From contig NZ_BFBB01000002.1 of NCBI RefSeq assembly GCF_003114855.1, forward strand, positions 558,001 through 622,000: DNA of 64,000 bases, given 5' to 3'. Both the position numbers and the translations under genes were made by a program. The DNA comes from Leptospira ryugenii (GTDB lineage: Bacteria > Spirochaetota > Leptospiria > Leptospirales > Leptospiraceae). The notes under the pieces were generated by a model. That model made no database searches. It was not told the origin of the DNA and saw only the letters and a list, made by a program, of their open reading frames with translations. Positions within the stretch are counted from its first letter, which is position 1. Each line of letters opens with the position of its first letter. Below are positions 37,099 to 45,977 of the stretch, in pieces.

Positions 37099-39103
37099 GC
37101 CAACCAAAGTCTTAGTTCTTTCACTCCTTATATTTGTATTTGCAGTATTTGCGGAAACAAAGGATATGGACGAACTTCTGAGACTTGGAAAGGAAAGCCG
37201 CCTCCAAGGAAATTGCAACGCAGGCATCATTCATTTCCAAAAAGCTCTACAAATCAATATGAATTCGTTGGAAGCAAAGCTCGGTTATGCGCAATGTTCC
37301 AAACAATTAGGCTCATTCTCGGATGCAAAGAAAGCTTTTGGAGATATTTTAAAGAGGGATCCTAAATTCTTTGATGCAGTCATCGGTCTTTCAGAAATTG
37401 ATTTGGAAGAAAATGCACCAGACAAAGTCGAAAAGCGACTAGAGCCCTTACTCACAGAATTTCCGAATCATACGGGTTTGCGGATTTTAGAAGCAAGGCT
37501 ACTTGGGAAAAACGGAAAACGAGAACTTGCAATCTATAAACTCAAAGCACTTAGCGAGAAACTCAGCAGGCCAGCAGATGTTGAAAAAATGCTTTCTGAA
37601 TTGTACATAGAGACACAGAAGTGGAAGGAGGCCGAAGAGAGTTTAAACCATTATGTGTCTAAAGCACCTAGTGATCCAAGCGGGTTTACCTTACTTGCTA
37701 AGCTCAATCTCTATAGAACTTATTTTTCGGTTCCCGACCTTTTGGCTATATTACCAAACGCTGAAGAGTATCTACAAAATGCCTTAAATCTTAACCCCAA
37801 AGAAGAAAGTGCGCGGTTACTTTTAGTACATTTAAAGATGATTGAAGCATACCAAAATCGATCTAAAAACACCATGGTACTTGAAAAAGCATTTCGTAAT
37901 ATTTATGAATTAGCTCGTGAATTTCCCGAAAACCAGTACTACCATTCACTGGAGGCTAGCCTTGCTGATGATTTGGATCGAAGCAGATTTGCAGAATTCC
38001 ATTTCCGAAGAACCCTGCAATTGGACGATTTAGATGAGATTACACGCTTTGAAGCCGAAGAATATGCAATCCGTCAACTAAAAGAGGAATCAAAATTTCG
38101 TCGTGAACTAGGAGATTATCGAAAAGAGCGTTTTCATGCAGAGAAGCGTTCCCTTTATTATAAAAGTGCCGTCTTTCATCTGTTACGTGCAAAAGATTTA
38201 ATCCCTGGCAATGTTCGACAAGAACTTCTTGAATCGTATGATACTTCTGGCAATTTAATCGATTATATAAATCTGCTGATAAAATTACGTGATGAGGATC
38301 CCAATCACTTCAAACTTCAAAACAAATTAGAATTTGCGATCCAATCATTAAAGTCTTCCCTCGAGTATAAGGAAGGCCTAATCTCCTTAGAACCCAAAGG
38401 TGTAATTCTAAATCGAGTCTCAGTCAGTCCAGAAATCTTTGTTTTTGATTTAGAATCGAGGGTTCCCTTTCCAGAACATTATCCAGGGGGCCGCTTATTG
38501 GCAAAAGCCCTTAGATACGAATTGAAGAAAGTGTTCGATGTTAGGCTTCCAGAAGAAAGTGAATTCCAATTGATACGAAATTCTTTGCAGGAGACTAATT
38601 TCCATCCTTTCACAAAGACGATTCCTTTTTCTATAGAGTCCTTGTACCAGCTTGACCAATTGCGGAGGAACAAGACAAAAATTCGATATGTATTGCACGG
38701 GAATTATTCCTTCCATGATGACGTAATTGATTTAGAGATCAGTCTGTATGACAGAAACACATCAAAAGACATCGGAAAATGGAAAACGAGCCAAAAAGGA
38801 CGGGATGGGCTTTCCGTCCTCTGCGCAAGGATTTCTGAGAAGGTAAAGCAACTCCTTCCCATTGAAGGGAAAATCTACCGCATCAAGGATTCAGAAGTGC
38901 TCGTGAGCTTAGGAAAAAAAGATGGGATAAGGTCCGATGCCAAAATCCTTTTCCAGAGGAAAGGTAAGGATTTGATGGAAGGAGAAATCACAGAACTAGG
39001 TATGGAAATTTCTCGTGTTCGGCCTCTGCAAAGAGGATGGGAAAAGGAACTCGCTACTGGTGATTTTGTGACTGTTCGTCCAAAGGTGGAAGTAAGTCCA
39101 TAA
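37067..39103 (+). CDS. Large periplasmic TPR protein
   Basis: 678 residues. A signal segment (VLVLSLLIFVFAVFA) is followed by TPR units over about 35-430 (LGKESRLQGNCNAGIIHFQKA; AKKAFGDILKRDPKFFDAVIG). The C-terminal part is different: about 470-620 resembles a lipoprotein-like alpha/beta domain that computes a response (FVFDLESRVPFPEHYPGGR, VLHGNYSFHDDVIDLEISLYD), and the end is a small beta domain (KIYRIKDSEVLVSLGKKDGI). AAAGG lies 5 bases before the ATG. It starts inside the NHL gene (32-bp overlap) and its 3' end overlaps the convergent gene by 50 bp. Function unknown. Confidence 0.7.
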   Translation: MRQVILFQLRKPTKVLVLSLLIFVFAVFAETKDMDELLRLGKESRLQGNCNAGIIHFQKALQINMNSLEAKLGYAQCSKQLGSFSDAKKAFGDILKRDPKFFDAVIGLSEIDLEENAPDKVEKRLEPLLTEFPNHTGLRILEARLLGKNGKRELAIYKLKALSEKLSRPADVEKMLSELYIETQKWKEAEESLNHYVSKAPSDPSGFTLLAKLNLYRTYFSVPDLLAILPNAEEYLQNALNLNPKEESARLLLVHLKMIEAYQNRSKNTMVLEKAFRNIYELAREFPENQYYHSLEASLADDLDRSRFAEFHFRRTLQLDDLDEITRFEAEEYAIRQLKEESKFRRELGDYRKERFHAEKRSLYYKSAVFHLLRAKDLIPGNVRQELLESYDTSGNLIDYINLLIKLRDEDPNHFKLQNKLEFAIQSLKSSLEYKEGLISLEPKGVILNRVSVSPEIFVFDLESRVPFPEHYPGGRLLAKALRYELKKVFDVRLPEESEFQLIRNSLQETNFHPFTKTIPFSIESLYQLDQLRRNKTKIRYVLHGNYSFHDDVIDLEISLYDRNTSKDIGKWKTSQKGRDGLSVLCARISEKVKQLLPIEGKIYRIKDSEVLVSLGKKDGIRSDAKILFQRKGKDLMEGEITELGMEISRVRPLQRGWEKELATGDFVTVRPKVEVSP

Positions 39104-39644
39104 AGTAATCTAAAACCAAATCAGAGATTTGCCTTTCGGTACCGGGACTTAGAATAAAACCTTTCCTTGTTTCAATTTGTAGCACCTTATCTCGAGCATA
39201 CAGAGAAAGCACGGCCTCCACTGAGAAAAGCTCTGCCAAAAATCGTGGGCATTGGCTTTTTTCCACGGCTGACCATTCCTTGCCCGGGTTCGTAAACCTT
39301 CTGTTTGCTACCAAAGAATGGATCTCCGCCCTTGGAGTTTCCTTCCAAACCAAATCTACATAGGGAAAAAAATAAAATCTGTTTTCTTTCTCTTCAAAGG
39401 AGACTTTTCCTTCAGATAAAATTTCTTTCTCCGAATCTGCAAACACAAGCAGTTCTCGGCTTTTCAATGGGCGCGCTTCAAATCCTATGCGAATGGCAGG
39501 GTTGTGATTTGGCTTTCTATCAATTTCTAATCGTAGGCGAAGAGCTTGGTTTTGTTTTTTCTCCTCTGCTTGGAGTCTAATCAAAGCGGACTCCTCTAAA
39601 TGTATTTTATGCTTTGTGCCGAATTTTCTTAAGAAATGAAACAA
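39054..39644 (-). CDS. Nfu_N-like protein, possible scaffold/adaptor
   Basis: 196 residues, start TTG at 39644 preceded by AGAGGA. The C-terminal part (CPRFLAELFSVEAVLSLYARDKVLQ and the following helix) resembles the Nfu N-terminal domain. The first half vaguely resembles A-type FeS carriers (IHLEESALIRLQAEE) but has no cysteine cluster; the only Cys is in SQCPRF. No Nfu C-terminal CxxC domain is present. A role as adaptor in FeS-cluster delivery is possible but unproven. The overlap of 50 bp with the convergent TPR gene is longer than usual, so the exact 3' end deserves checking. Confidence 0.45.
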   Translation of the reverse strand: MFHFLRKFGTKHKIHLEESALIRLQAEEKKQNQALRLRLEIDRKPNHNPAIRIGFEARPLKSRELLVFADSEKEILSEGKVSFEEKENRFYFFPYVDLVWKETPRAEIHSLVANRRFTNPGKEWSAVEKSQCPRFLAELFSVEAVLSLYARDKVLQIETRKGFILSPGTERQISDLVLDYFMDLLPPLDEQSQNHQ

Positions 39645-39669
39645 GGAATCCTCTAAAGGAAAGTGCTAT

Positions 39670-40152
39670 ATGTATTTTATCTGTAAGTCGGAGTTTTTTA
39701 CGAGCGCAAAAAATTTGTTTGCCTTTCATGAAAGTCCAGAGGGTTTCACCTCTCTCGTAGCTGCTGTTGGAGGTGTGGATGTTTTACAAAGGCCAATTTC
39801 TTTACAGATAGGAGAAGTGGCCATCCTACGAGTTCCTGTATTTCCAGGGATCAAATTAAAATGGATAGCAAAACATACAGCTTACGAATCGGGTAAACTC
39901 TTTGAAGATACCCAAGTAAAAGGCCCCTTTCTTAGATTTGTCCACCGCCATATCATGAGAGATCTACCGAATGGACATTCCATCTTAGAGGATCGTATTG
40001 ATCTCCAAGCTCCCTTCTGGTTTGTATCTCGTTTTATTGTCCTTCCTATACTGAAACGACAGTTTACCCAAAGACACCGCATAACGGCTCAGGCTCTTGA
40101 CTGTCCTCATCATTTAATGTTTTGCGGGTATTCGAGTACCGTAGTCGATTAA
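39670..40152 (+). CDS. SRPBCC-fold (cyclase/dehydrase-like) protein
   Basis: 160 residues. The sequence opens with beta strand IKSEFF-like CKSEFFTSAKNLFAFHESPEGF and later TAYESGKLFEDTQVKGPFLRFVHRH, typical of the START/SRPBCC ligand-binding fold of the COG4276 type. PILKRQFTQRHRIT near the C-terminus forms the long final helix. AGGAAAG lies just before the ATG. Its start is only 25 bp from the divergent Nfu_N-like start. It overlaps convergent mgsA by 39 bp. The ligand is unknown. Confidence 0.7.
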   Translation: MYFICKSEFFTSAKNLFAFHESPEGFTSLVAAVGGVDVLQRPISLQIGEVAILRVPVFPGIKLKWIAKHTAYESGKLFEDTQVKGPFLRFVHRHIMRDLPNGHSILEDRIDLQAPFWFVSRFIVLPILKRQFTQRHRITAQALDCPHHLMFCGYSSTVVD

Positions 40153-40569
40153 TTGACGGTTGTACTCTTTGTCCATCAGCGGGGAAGAAATTAAAAAATC
40201 TGCGCTTGATCGGTTGCAAGCCATTGGTATATTATAAAGGACTGCTACACGTAACAATGCCTTTACATCTGGATCATGTGGTTGTGCTGTTAGAGGGTCC
40301 CAAAAGAAGACCATAAAATCTATCCCGTCATCTACAATCTTTGCACCAATTTGTTGGTCGCCTCCGAGAGGACCAGAAATGAATCTGTAAACAGGCAATT
40401 GGGTTTGTTCTTGGATCAATTTGCCAGTTGTGCCAGTGGCTGAGAGATGGTGCTTGGAAAGCGTCCCTCTATTGTATTGAACCCAATCAAGTAGGTCTTG
40501 TTTGCGATTGTCATGGGCAATTAGAACGATCTTTTTTGCGACTTCCATTTTTCTTTGAATAGAGCTCAT
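40114..40569 (-). CDS. mgsA: Methylglyoxal synthase
   Basis: 151 residues, same size as the E. coli enzyme, which converts dihydroxyacetone phosphate to methylglyoxal and phosphate. Conserved segments: ALIAHD-type VLIAHDNRKQDLLDWV, SATGTTGKLI, SGPLGGDQQIGAKI with the catalytic Asp, and FFWDPLTAQPHDPDVKALLR. The ATG at 40569 aligns with the normal N-terminus; ATG 40548 is an alternative. It is convergent with the SRPBCC gene and divergent from the secreted helical protein gene. The known role is relief of phosphate limitation in glycolysis. Confidence 0.94.
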   Translation of the reverse strand: MSSIQRKMEVAKKIVLIAHDNRKQDLLDWVQYNRGTLSKHHLSATGTTGKLIQEQTQLPVYRFISGPLGGDQQIGAKIVDDGIDFMVFFWDPLTAQPHDPDVKALLRVAVLYNIPMACNRSSADFLISSPLMDKEYNRQLIDYGTRIPAKH

Positions 40570-40616
40570 ATTGTGATAGTTCTTGCCAAGTTCCAGGATT
40601 CAAGGAAACTTTCAAA

Positions 40617-41417
40617 ATGAGCCTGAAAAGAATGAAAAACTGCGTTAGATTGCCCTTTTTTGCTCTCATGCTCTTGTTACATACAAACCAAACATTTGCA
40701 TTCGAAACTAAGGTAGAGCAAATCCTCCCAACCAAACCAGAGAGAAATTCTCCCTGGGGGGAAGAGCCCGACCGACTGAAAGATCTAAAAATTCTGGATG
40801 GAGTTGATGAAGCCAATTCACTGGAACGTTGGAAAGAAGCGAACCGAGAATATTCACAAGCCATCGAAGGTTTTGAACTGCAAGAAAAGAACTTACTAAA
40901 GAAACACGAGGAAGCTCTCAAAGCATTTTATTACGAAGATAGGTATGATTGGCAAAAAAAGGCAAGAAAGGATAGGCTGGAAAAAGACTTACAGAAAAAA
41001 ATTTTCGAGGCACGTAACATTGCAAATGCGAAACTAATCAAAGGTATCCTCTTACTAGATAAAATTGAAAATCCCAAGATCAAAGAAGGAGAGTCTTACC
41101 AAGATTTAAAGGCAGGGCTATTTCGGGAGTATATCAAACACCAAACAGCCTTTAAAAATTATATCCAAAGCATTGATTTTTTGGAACGATATATCGCATT
41201 GGGGGAAAAGTATGAAAAAGAGGCGGAGCCTCATAGACTCCTAGCACTTTCTTATGAAAAGCTAGAGACCACAGCCACCAAGGCAAAGAATGTCCCTCTC
41301 GCCGAGGAAACAAAAGCGGCTAAAAAGAAACACCTACTGCGGTTTGCTGAATTGCACTATGGAAAAGAATCAAAGGAATATCTAGCGATCGAAGAAAAGG
41401 TTTTAAAAGATATTTAA
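40617..41417 (+). CDS. Secreted all-helical protein of unknown function
   Basis: 266 residues. A signal peptide (MKNCVRLPFFALMLLLHTNQTFA, cleavage after AFA) precedes a charged, almost wholly helical mature part with heptad-like patterns and many Lys, Glu and Tyr residues (EANREYSQAIEGFELQEKNL, SIDFLERYIALGEKYEKEAEP). AAGGAAA lies upstream of the ATG. I do not recognise it with certainty. Leptospira flagellar coiling proteins FcpA/FcpB are also secreted and helical and are a possibility to test. A weak terminator follows. Confidence 0.6.
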   Translation: MSLKRMKNCVRLPFFALMLLLHTNQTFAFETKVEQILPTKPERNSPWGEEPDRLKDLKILDGVDEANSLERWKEANREYSQAIEGFELQEKNLLKKHEEALKAFYYEDRYDWQKKARKDRLEKDLQKKIFEARNIANAKLIKGILLLDKIENPKIKEGESYQDLKAGLFREYIKHQTAFKNYIQSIDFLERYIALGEKYEKEAEPHRLLALSYEKLETTATKAKNVPLAEETKAAKKKHLLRFAELHYGKESKEYLAIEEKVLKDI

Positions 41418-41448
41418 TTGGATTTAAGTGAGTCCAAGCTGTTTTTTT
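41418..41448 (+). terminator. Possible terminator between convergent genes at 41417/41424
   Basis: TTGGA (41418-41422) pairs with TCCAA (41433-41437) with a 10-base loop, then GCTG and a run of seven T (41442-41448). It directly follows the TAA of the helical protein gene. The stem is short and AT-rich, so it is only a candidate. Confidence 0.35.
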
Positions 41449-42254
41449 AATCGTTTGTTTTCTTCTATCAACTCTTTGATTTCAGACTCTGTATAAGCGA
41501 ATAATTTATCTTGTGCCCTGAGGATTTTGTCCAACTGCATTTCTTCGATTCTCGAATAGTTCAGTACTTGCTCAGTAGCTTTCTGTAACTCAAGCGCCTG
41601 TTTTAATTCTTTTTCACGCAGTTGGTCTAGTTGTTCGCTGGCCTTGACACGCTCATGCAATTCGATCAATTCTTGGTTTTTGAGATCAATCATCCGATCC
41701 ATTGCAGAATTGATTCCTAGTTGGGATTTTTTCACCTGTTCTTCATAGTCCAAGATAGACTTCAAGGCAAGATTCTCTTTTTTTGAATCTTCGTATTCCT
41801 TGTGGGCAAGTGAAAAAACACCCTCAAAAAAACCAACGTTCTCTAAGCAGGTATTTCCAATTTCTAGAGCAGTGTGTTTGTAGAATTCCGTTTGGATGGA
41901 TCGGTCTAGTATGATCCGTAATTCTCTAGTATGAAGCGGATTTTCCAAGACCAGATATTTGCTCTGGGTTTTGACCTCATCATAAATAACTTCGGATGCA
42001 TCCTCCGAATAGACTATGATCAGGCTGAGGTAAGGCTGTGAATCAAAGCTTTGTTTTAAAATAGGCCGAAGTTGTTTCCACTCGGAGGCATTCACTTGTA
42101 AGAAAAGGAAGTGAAAGGAATGGGAATCAAAGGAAAGACTTTGGATGTCCGCGGTTTTAACCTGATTGACTTGGATGGTGATCTTTGGGTGCTTCCATAA
42201 ATCCAAAGGAAATGGTTTTCTGTCTGAGACATTCCAAATGACCGACGTCTTCAA
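41424..42254 (-). CDS. Receiver-like/coiled-coil protein
   Basis: 276 residues. The first 125 or so look like an alpha/beta receiver-type fold (SLIIVYSEDASEVIYDEV, YLVLENPLHTRELRIILDRS), but I cannot identify the phosphoacceptor Asp. The remainder is long coiled coil (about 150-275: LKNQELIELHERVKASEQLDQLR). No membrane segment or signal peptide. It could be an adaptor or scaffold protein in signalling or polar organisation. It is followed upstream by an LptF-like gene on the same strand (73 bp). Confidence 0.55.
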   Translation of the reverse strand: MKTSVIWNVSDRKPFPLDLWKHPKITIQVNQVKTADIQSLSFDSHSFHFLFLQVNASEWKQLRPILKQSFDSQPYLSLIIVYSEDASEVIYDEVKTQSKYLVLENPLHTRELRIILDRSIQTEFYKHTALEIGNTCLENVGFFEGVFSLAHKEYEDSKKENLALKSILDYEEQVKKSQLGINSAMDRMIDLKNQELIELHERVKASEQLDQLREKELKQALELQKATEQVLNYSRIEEMQLDKILRAQDKLFAYTESEIKELIEENKRLKKQLGLT

Positions 42255-42327
42255 AAATTAGCTCCTCCGCTTCCTTACCTATACATAGAGAAAAGCAAGA
42301 AAGAGGATTTTTCCAGCAAAATTTCTT

Positions 42328-43857
42328 TTATTTTTTCCGAGGAAAACGGTTTTTTACTGCCTCGAATTTTGTTTCCCACCAATTCCGAAAGCGAAAGTAA
42401 AACCCCAGGTGCCTACGGATGGATTCCGGGAGTTTGGCATCAGTCCTTGTCATCATAATATAACCAGAGATCGCTGAAATGACGATATTGGCGGACCAGG
42501 GGCCAAGCCAATCAGGAACATTGGCTTTATACGAAATCCCTGTCCCAAAGATAAAAAAGAGATAGTATACGAGTAAAAACACCACGGCAAGGGTAAAACT
42601 CATTCCCTTACCCGATCGTTTGACGACAAGACCTAAGGGAAAGGATAGAAAGAAAAAAATCTGACAACTGAGAGGTGTTGCAAATCGTTTGTGAACCTCA
42701 ATATTAAAGGCAGTGAGTGTCTTTTTTGACTCGTTCAATAGTTCCGAAAGCTGCGAAAAGATGGCAAATTTTTGGGTAAGGTCATCTTGGCCTCCTCCGC
42801 TTTGTGCCCCCATAAGAATTTCGAATTTTAATTTTTCTACAATTTGTGCGAGACCGTCCACACCTTTGATCGACATACCCATTTCATTCAGCATTTCCAA
42901 ACCAGGTATCTTTTCCAATCCTTCGCTTTCAATCGCGGCTCTGATTTCAAGTAACATTGGTAAGGAGAAGGTATCGGGTTTCACATTGATGCCTAAGGTT
43001 TTGACTTCCTTTTTAGAAGGGACATTATAATCCATTTCTCCATTCATGAAATTTGTGATGTTGATTGATTCGGTTTCAGGATTCCACTCGATCACAAATC
43101 CCTTTTTTAAACGAATCGATTTTTCATATTCACCTTTCGCATTTTTCTTCTCAACAAGCAATCCTTCATTCGCATTGATGATTTGTAAAACCCTAGAGCC
43201 ACCCATCGGAACCATTAGGTTATTTAAAACGATATAATCTGTACCTGAGGCTGAGATTTGCCATTCGCGGATCTGCACCTTACTTAGGTTGCCATTTGAG
43301 TCGACCCCTCCCGAATACATCGTTCTTCCCTTTTCCGCAAAAAGGTCTTGGGTTTTATCTCCTGAAAATTGACCTGGCTGGATGGCCAATAAGGGATTAT
43401 AGGTTGCAATCCAATTGTCAAACTCCTTCATCTTACGCGTGTTTTCTGGACCAAGATAAAAGTTGAGATAAGCAACGATAAGAGTCGTAACAAAACCAAA
43501 GATTAAAAAGTTAGAGTAAATAAATGGAAAGGAAACACCTGAGGCTCTCATGGCGGTGATTTCCGAATCACCTGACAAGCGACCTGCAGCCATAATGCCC
43601 GACATTAAACAAGCCATAGGGATGGTCATCGGTAAAGTATTTCCAAAGACGTATCCCATATAATCTAAAAGTCGAAAGAAATCGATACCCTTACCAACAA
43701 AGAGTCCTATCATCTTTTGGATAGCGACTGCCATATAGATCATTGTAAAAAAGGAAAGGGCAACAAGAAAGGGACTGAGAATTTCTTTTAAAATGTAGAG
43801 ACGGAGGACAGGTAGTTTGAACTTCCGAAAAAACCCTCCCCTGTCGGTATCGACCAT
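42328..43857 (-). CDS. LptF/LptG-family permease
   Basis: 509 residues, longer than the usual 360. The N-terminal membrane block ([59 protein letters not shown]) and the C-terminal membrane block ([26 protein letters not shown]) are typical of YjgP/YjgQ permeases, which extract lipopolysaccharide from the inner membrane with LptB. The periplasmic part between about 150 and 400 contains the usual beta-jellyroll region plus an extra helical insertion. GAAGG lies just upstream of the ATG. It is 58 bp downstream of miaB. Confidence 0.88.
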   Translation of the reverse strand: MVDTDRGGFFRKFKLPVLRLYILKEILSPFLVALSFFTMIYMAVAIQKMIGLFVGKGIDFFRLLDYMGYVFGNTLPMTIPMACLMSGIMAAGRLSGDSEITAMRASGVSFPFIYSNFLIFGFVTTLIVAYLNFYLGPENTRKMKEFDNWIATYNPLLAIQPGQFSGDKTQDLFAEKGRTMYSGGVDSNGNLSKVQIREWQISASGTDYIVLNNLMVPMGGSRVLQIINANEGLLVEKKNAKGEYEKSIRLKKGFVIEWNPETESINITNFMNGEMDYNVPSKKEVKTLGINVKPDTFSLPMLLEIRAAIESEGLEKIPGLEMLNEMGMSIKGVDGLAQIVEKLKFEILMGAQSGGGQDDLTQKFAIFSQLSELLNESKKTLTAFNIEVHKRFATPLSCQIFFFLSFPLGLVVKRSGKGMSFTLAVVFLLVYYLFFIFGTGISYKANVPDWLGPWSANIVISAISGYIMMTRTDAKLPESIRRHLGFYFRFRNWWETKFEAVKNRFPRKK

Positions 43858-43915
43858 AAAGCCTTCAGGAAGCTGGTCTTTGGAAAAGACACGGACGGTC
43901 CTTAAGTCTACTTTT

Positions 43916-45307
43916 TTAGGACTTGAATCCAGTGAAATTACCCTTTAAAGTTGCACTAGTTGCTGCCGTAACTTCCACAGTTACGATTTTCCCAATCCAT
44001 TGTTCTAGGGACTGGTTCATACCTTCTGGAAGGGGAAACACCACCATACGCCCGCAATGCGTTCTTCCGCAGAGTTCTGATTTGCTTTTTTTGGAAGTAT
44101 TTTCTATGAGTATTTCAAAAGTTTTGCCAACTTTTTCTAAGTTCTTCTGAAGTGAAATCGAAGTCTGTAAATCGACTAATTCTATCAGTCTTCGTGATTT
44201 GACTTCTTCTGGTACATCATCTATAAACTTCCGTTTCGCGATCGTTCCTTCTCTTTCTGAATATTTGAACATGAATGCCATGTCATAGCCGACCTCTCTG
44301 ACTACCTCTAAGGTTTCCTGAAATTCTGCCTCGGTCTCTCCAGGAAATCCCACAATGATGTCAGTGGTAATGCCTACATCCGGGATCTCATTTCGGATGT
44401 TGTTGACTAGATCTAAATACTCATCCTTTGTATAACTTCGTTTCATATCCATAAGAACCTTGTTCGAGCCTGCTTGGAGGGGCATATGGATCTGTGAGGA
44501 AAATCTGGGCTCATCTTTCATGAGCTGAATAAGGTGCATGGGAAAGTCTTTGGGATGTGGTGATGTAAAGCGGATTCTTTCGATGTTTGTGCCGTTTAAA
44601 ATCAACTTTACTAATGCTGCAAAATCATAAGACTCATATTGGTAGCTATTTACGTTTTGGCCTAAGAGAGTTACTTGTTTCACACCAGCTAATTCTAGTG
44701 ACTTGATCTCCTTTACGATGGATTCGGGTTCTCTACTTCTCTCCCTACCCCTTGTATACGGTACCACGCAGAAGGTACAGAAGTTATTACATCCTCGCAT
44801 AATGGTCACAAAGGCTTGGATTCCGTTGACCACCTTTGGTTCCAGATCATCATAGGTTTCCGTTCGGGAAAGTCGAGTTAGAGAAACATCCTTTTCTCCC
44901 GTCCTGATCTTTCCAATGAGATCTGGGAGGGAGCGATAATTGTCTGGCCCTACGATAAGATCGAGAGGCAATTCTTGGTGGAATAGATCCTCTCCCAGAT
45001 TTTGAGCCATACAACCCAAAACTCCGATGACTAAGCTAGGATTTTTCTTTTTCAAATATCCCAATGATTGTAAGCGGCCATATATCTTTGCATGGGCATT
45101 CTCACGTACAGCACATGTATTCAGGAAAATAATATCAGAATCTTCTACGCTGGTTGCGGGCTCATAGTTTGCCTGACGAAAGAGCTCTTTAACGATCCCC
45201 GAATCATACTCATTCATTTGGCAACCATAGGTTTCCACAAAGACTTTCCCTAAGCTGGGTACTATCCCTGTATTGGGTGCTTCCACTTCCTGCAAAACTG
45301 GCTTCAT
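43916..45307 (-). CDS. miaB: tRNA-2-methylthio-N6-dimethylallyladenosine synthase MiaB
   Basis: 463 residues from the ATG at 45307. The frame continues upstream to 45400, but that would overlap the divergent J-like gene, and families start with a short leader before [18 protein letters not shown]. The UPF0004 domain holds three cysteines (YGCQMN, NTCAVR, LGCMAQ), the radical-SAM domain holds CNNFCTFC, and a TRAM domain closes the protein ([21 protein letters not shown]). It adds a methylthio group to i6A37 in tRNA. MiaB is distinguished from RimO by [20 protein letters not shown] and the TRAM form. Confidence 0.94.
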   Translation of the reverse strand: MKPVLQEVEAPNTGIVPSLGKVFVETYGCQMNEYDSGIVKELFRQANYEPATSVEDSDIIFLNTCAVRENAHAKIYGRLQSLGYLKKKNPSLVIGVLGCMAQNLGEDLFHQELPLDLIVGPDNYRSLPDLIGKIRTGEKDVSLTRLSRTETYDDLEPKVVNGIQAFVTIMRGCNNFCTFCVVPYTRGRERSREPESIVKEIKSLELAGVKQVTLLGQNVNSYQYESYDFAALVKLILNGTNIERIRFTSPHPKDFPMHLIQLMKDEPRFSSQIHMPLQAGSNKVLMDMKRSYTKDEYLDLVNNIRNEIPDVGITTDIIVGFPGETEAEFQETLEVVREVGYDMAFMFKYSEREGTIAKRKFIDDVPEEVKSRRLIELVDLQTSISLQKNLEKVGKTFEILIENTSKKSKSELCGRTHCGRMVVFPLPEGMNQSLEQWIGKIVTVEVTAATSATLKGNFTGFKS

Positions 45308-45383
45308 AATTCTATCATTTTCAGAAAATAATCCTTGTAAAGCAAAGATCATGGCATACACAAATGGAGGTCTAGCCTGATTT

Positions 45384-45977
45384 ATGTCATTGGTCCGCAA
45401 AGAAAATTATTACGAAACCCTAGGACTCCAACGGAATGCAAGTACCCTGGAAATAGTAGAAAGTTTTGAGAGGAGCAAAACATTTTGGGAGCAGTTAAAG
45501 TCGGAGCATCTGACAGTTGCGGAAGAAAAAATTTTTGAAATCACAAATGCATACTCCACATTGATCGATCCAGTCAAAAGAAACCTGTACAATGAAACTT
45601 TAGATTACGAATTTGTGTTGTTAGATGGTAAACCTATTGATGAAGACATGGAATTTGCCTATGTCAACTACCAACAGAACCAACGTAAGTCCTATCCAGA
45701 GGTATTAAAGGAATTCCAGCTGTTCAAAAAGGGTCTTGGCCAAATGCTCTGGCTTTTAAAAATGACCACTGCCTACTTTCTTTTTAGCCTCTTTCTCTAC
45801 TCTTGTATCGTTCTTGTCTTAACCTTTCTCTGGGAGCAAAAAGAGTGGGAAGACTCGCCAATCTTTATTCCGAGCTATATGACCATCACATGGATCATTT
45901 ATGCGATCCTACGAAAGTACTATCTCATTCCAAAATCTAAAACAAAACATAACATTCCCAATCAAGGAATAGATTGA
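45384..45977 (+). CDS. J-domain-like membrane protein without HPD
   Basis: 197 residues. The N-terminus [29 protein letters not shown] aligns with a J domain, ending in [18 protein letters not shown], the usual helix IV phrase. The loop that should contain HPD reads LKSEHL, so the residues that activate DnaK are missing. Two membrane segments follow (about 120-150 and 165-180). It may be a membrane-anchored pseudo-J protein. The ATG lies 76 bp from the miaB start. Its 3' end overlaps the convergent gene by 16 bp. Confidence 0.7.
   Translation: MSLVRKENYYETLGLQRNASTLEIVESFERSKTFWEQLKSEHLTVAEEKIFEITNAYSTLIDPVKRNLYNETLDYEFVLLDGKPIDEDMEFAYVNYQQNQRKSYPEVLKEFQLFKKGLGQMLWLLKMTTAYFLFSLFLYSCIVLVLTFLWEQKEWEDSPIFIPSYMTITWIIYAILRKYYLIPKSKTKHNIPNQGID

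Noticed and set aside
45308..45400. Upstream extension of miaB to 45400
   Set aside because: It would overlap the divergent J-like gene start, and MiaB proteins do not carry this leader.
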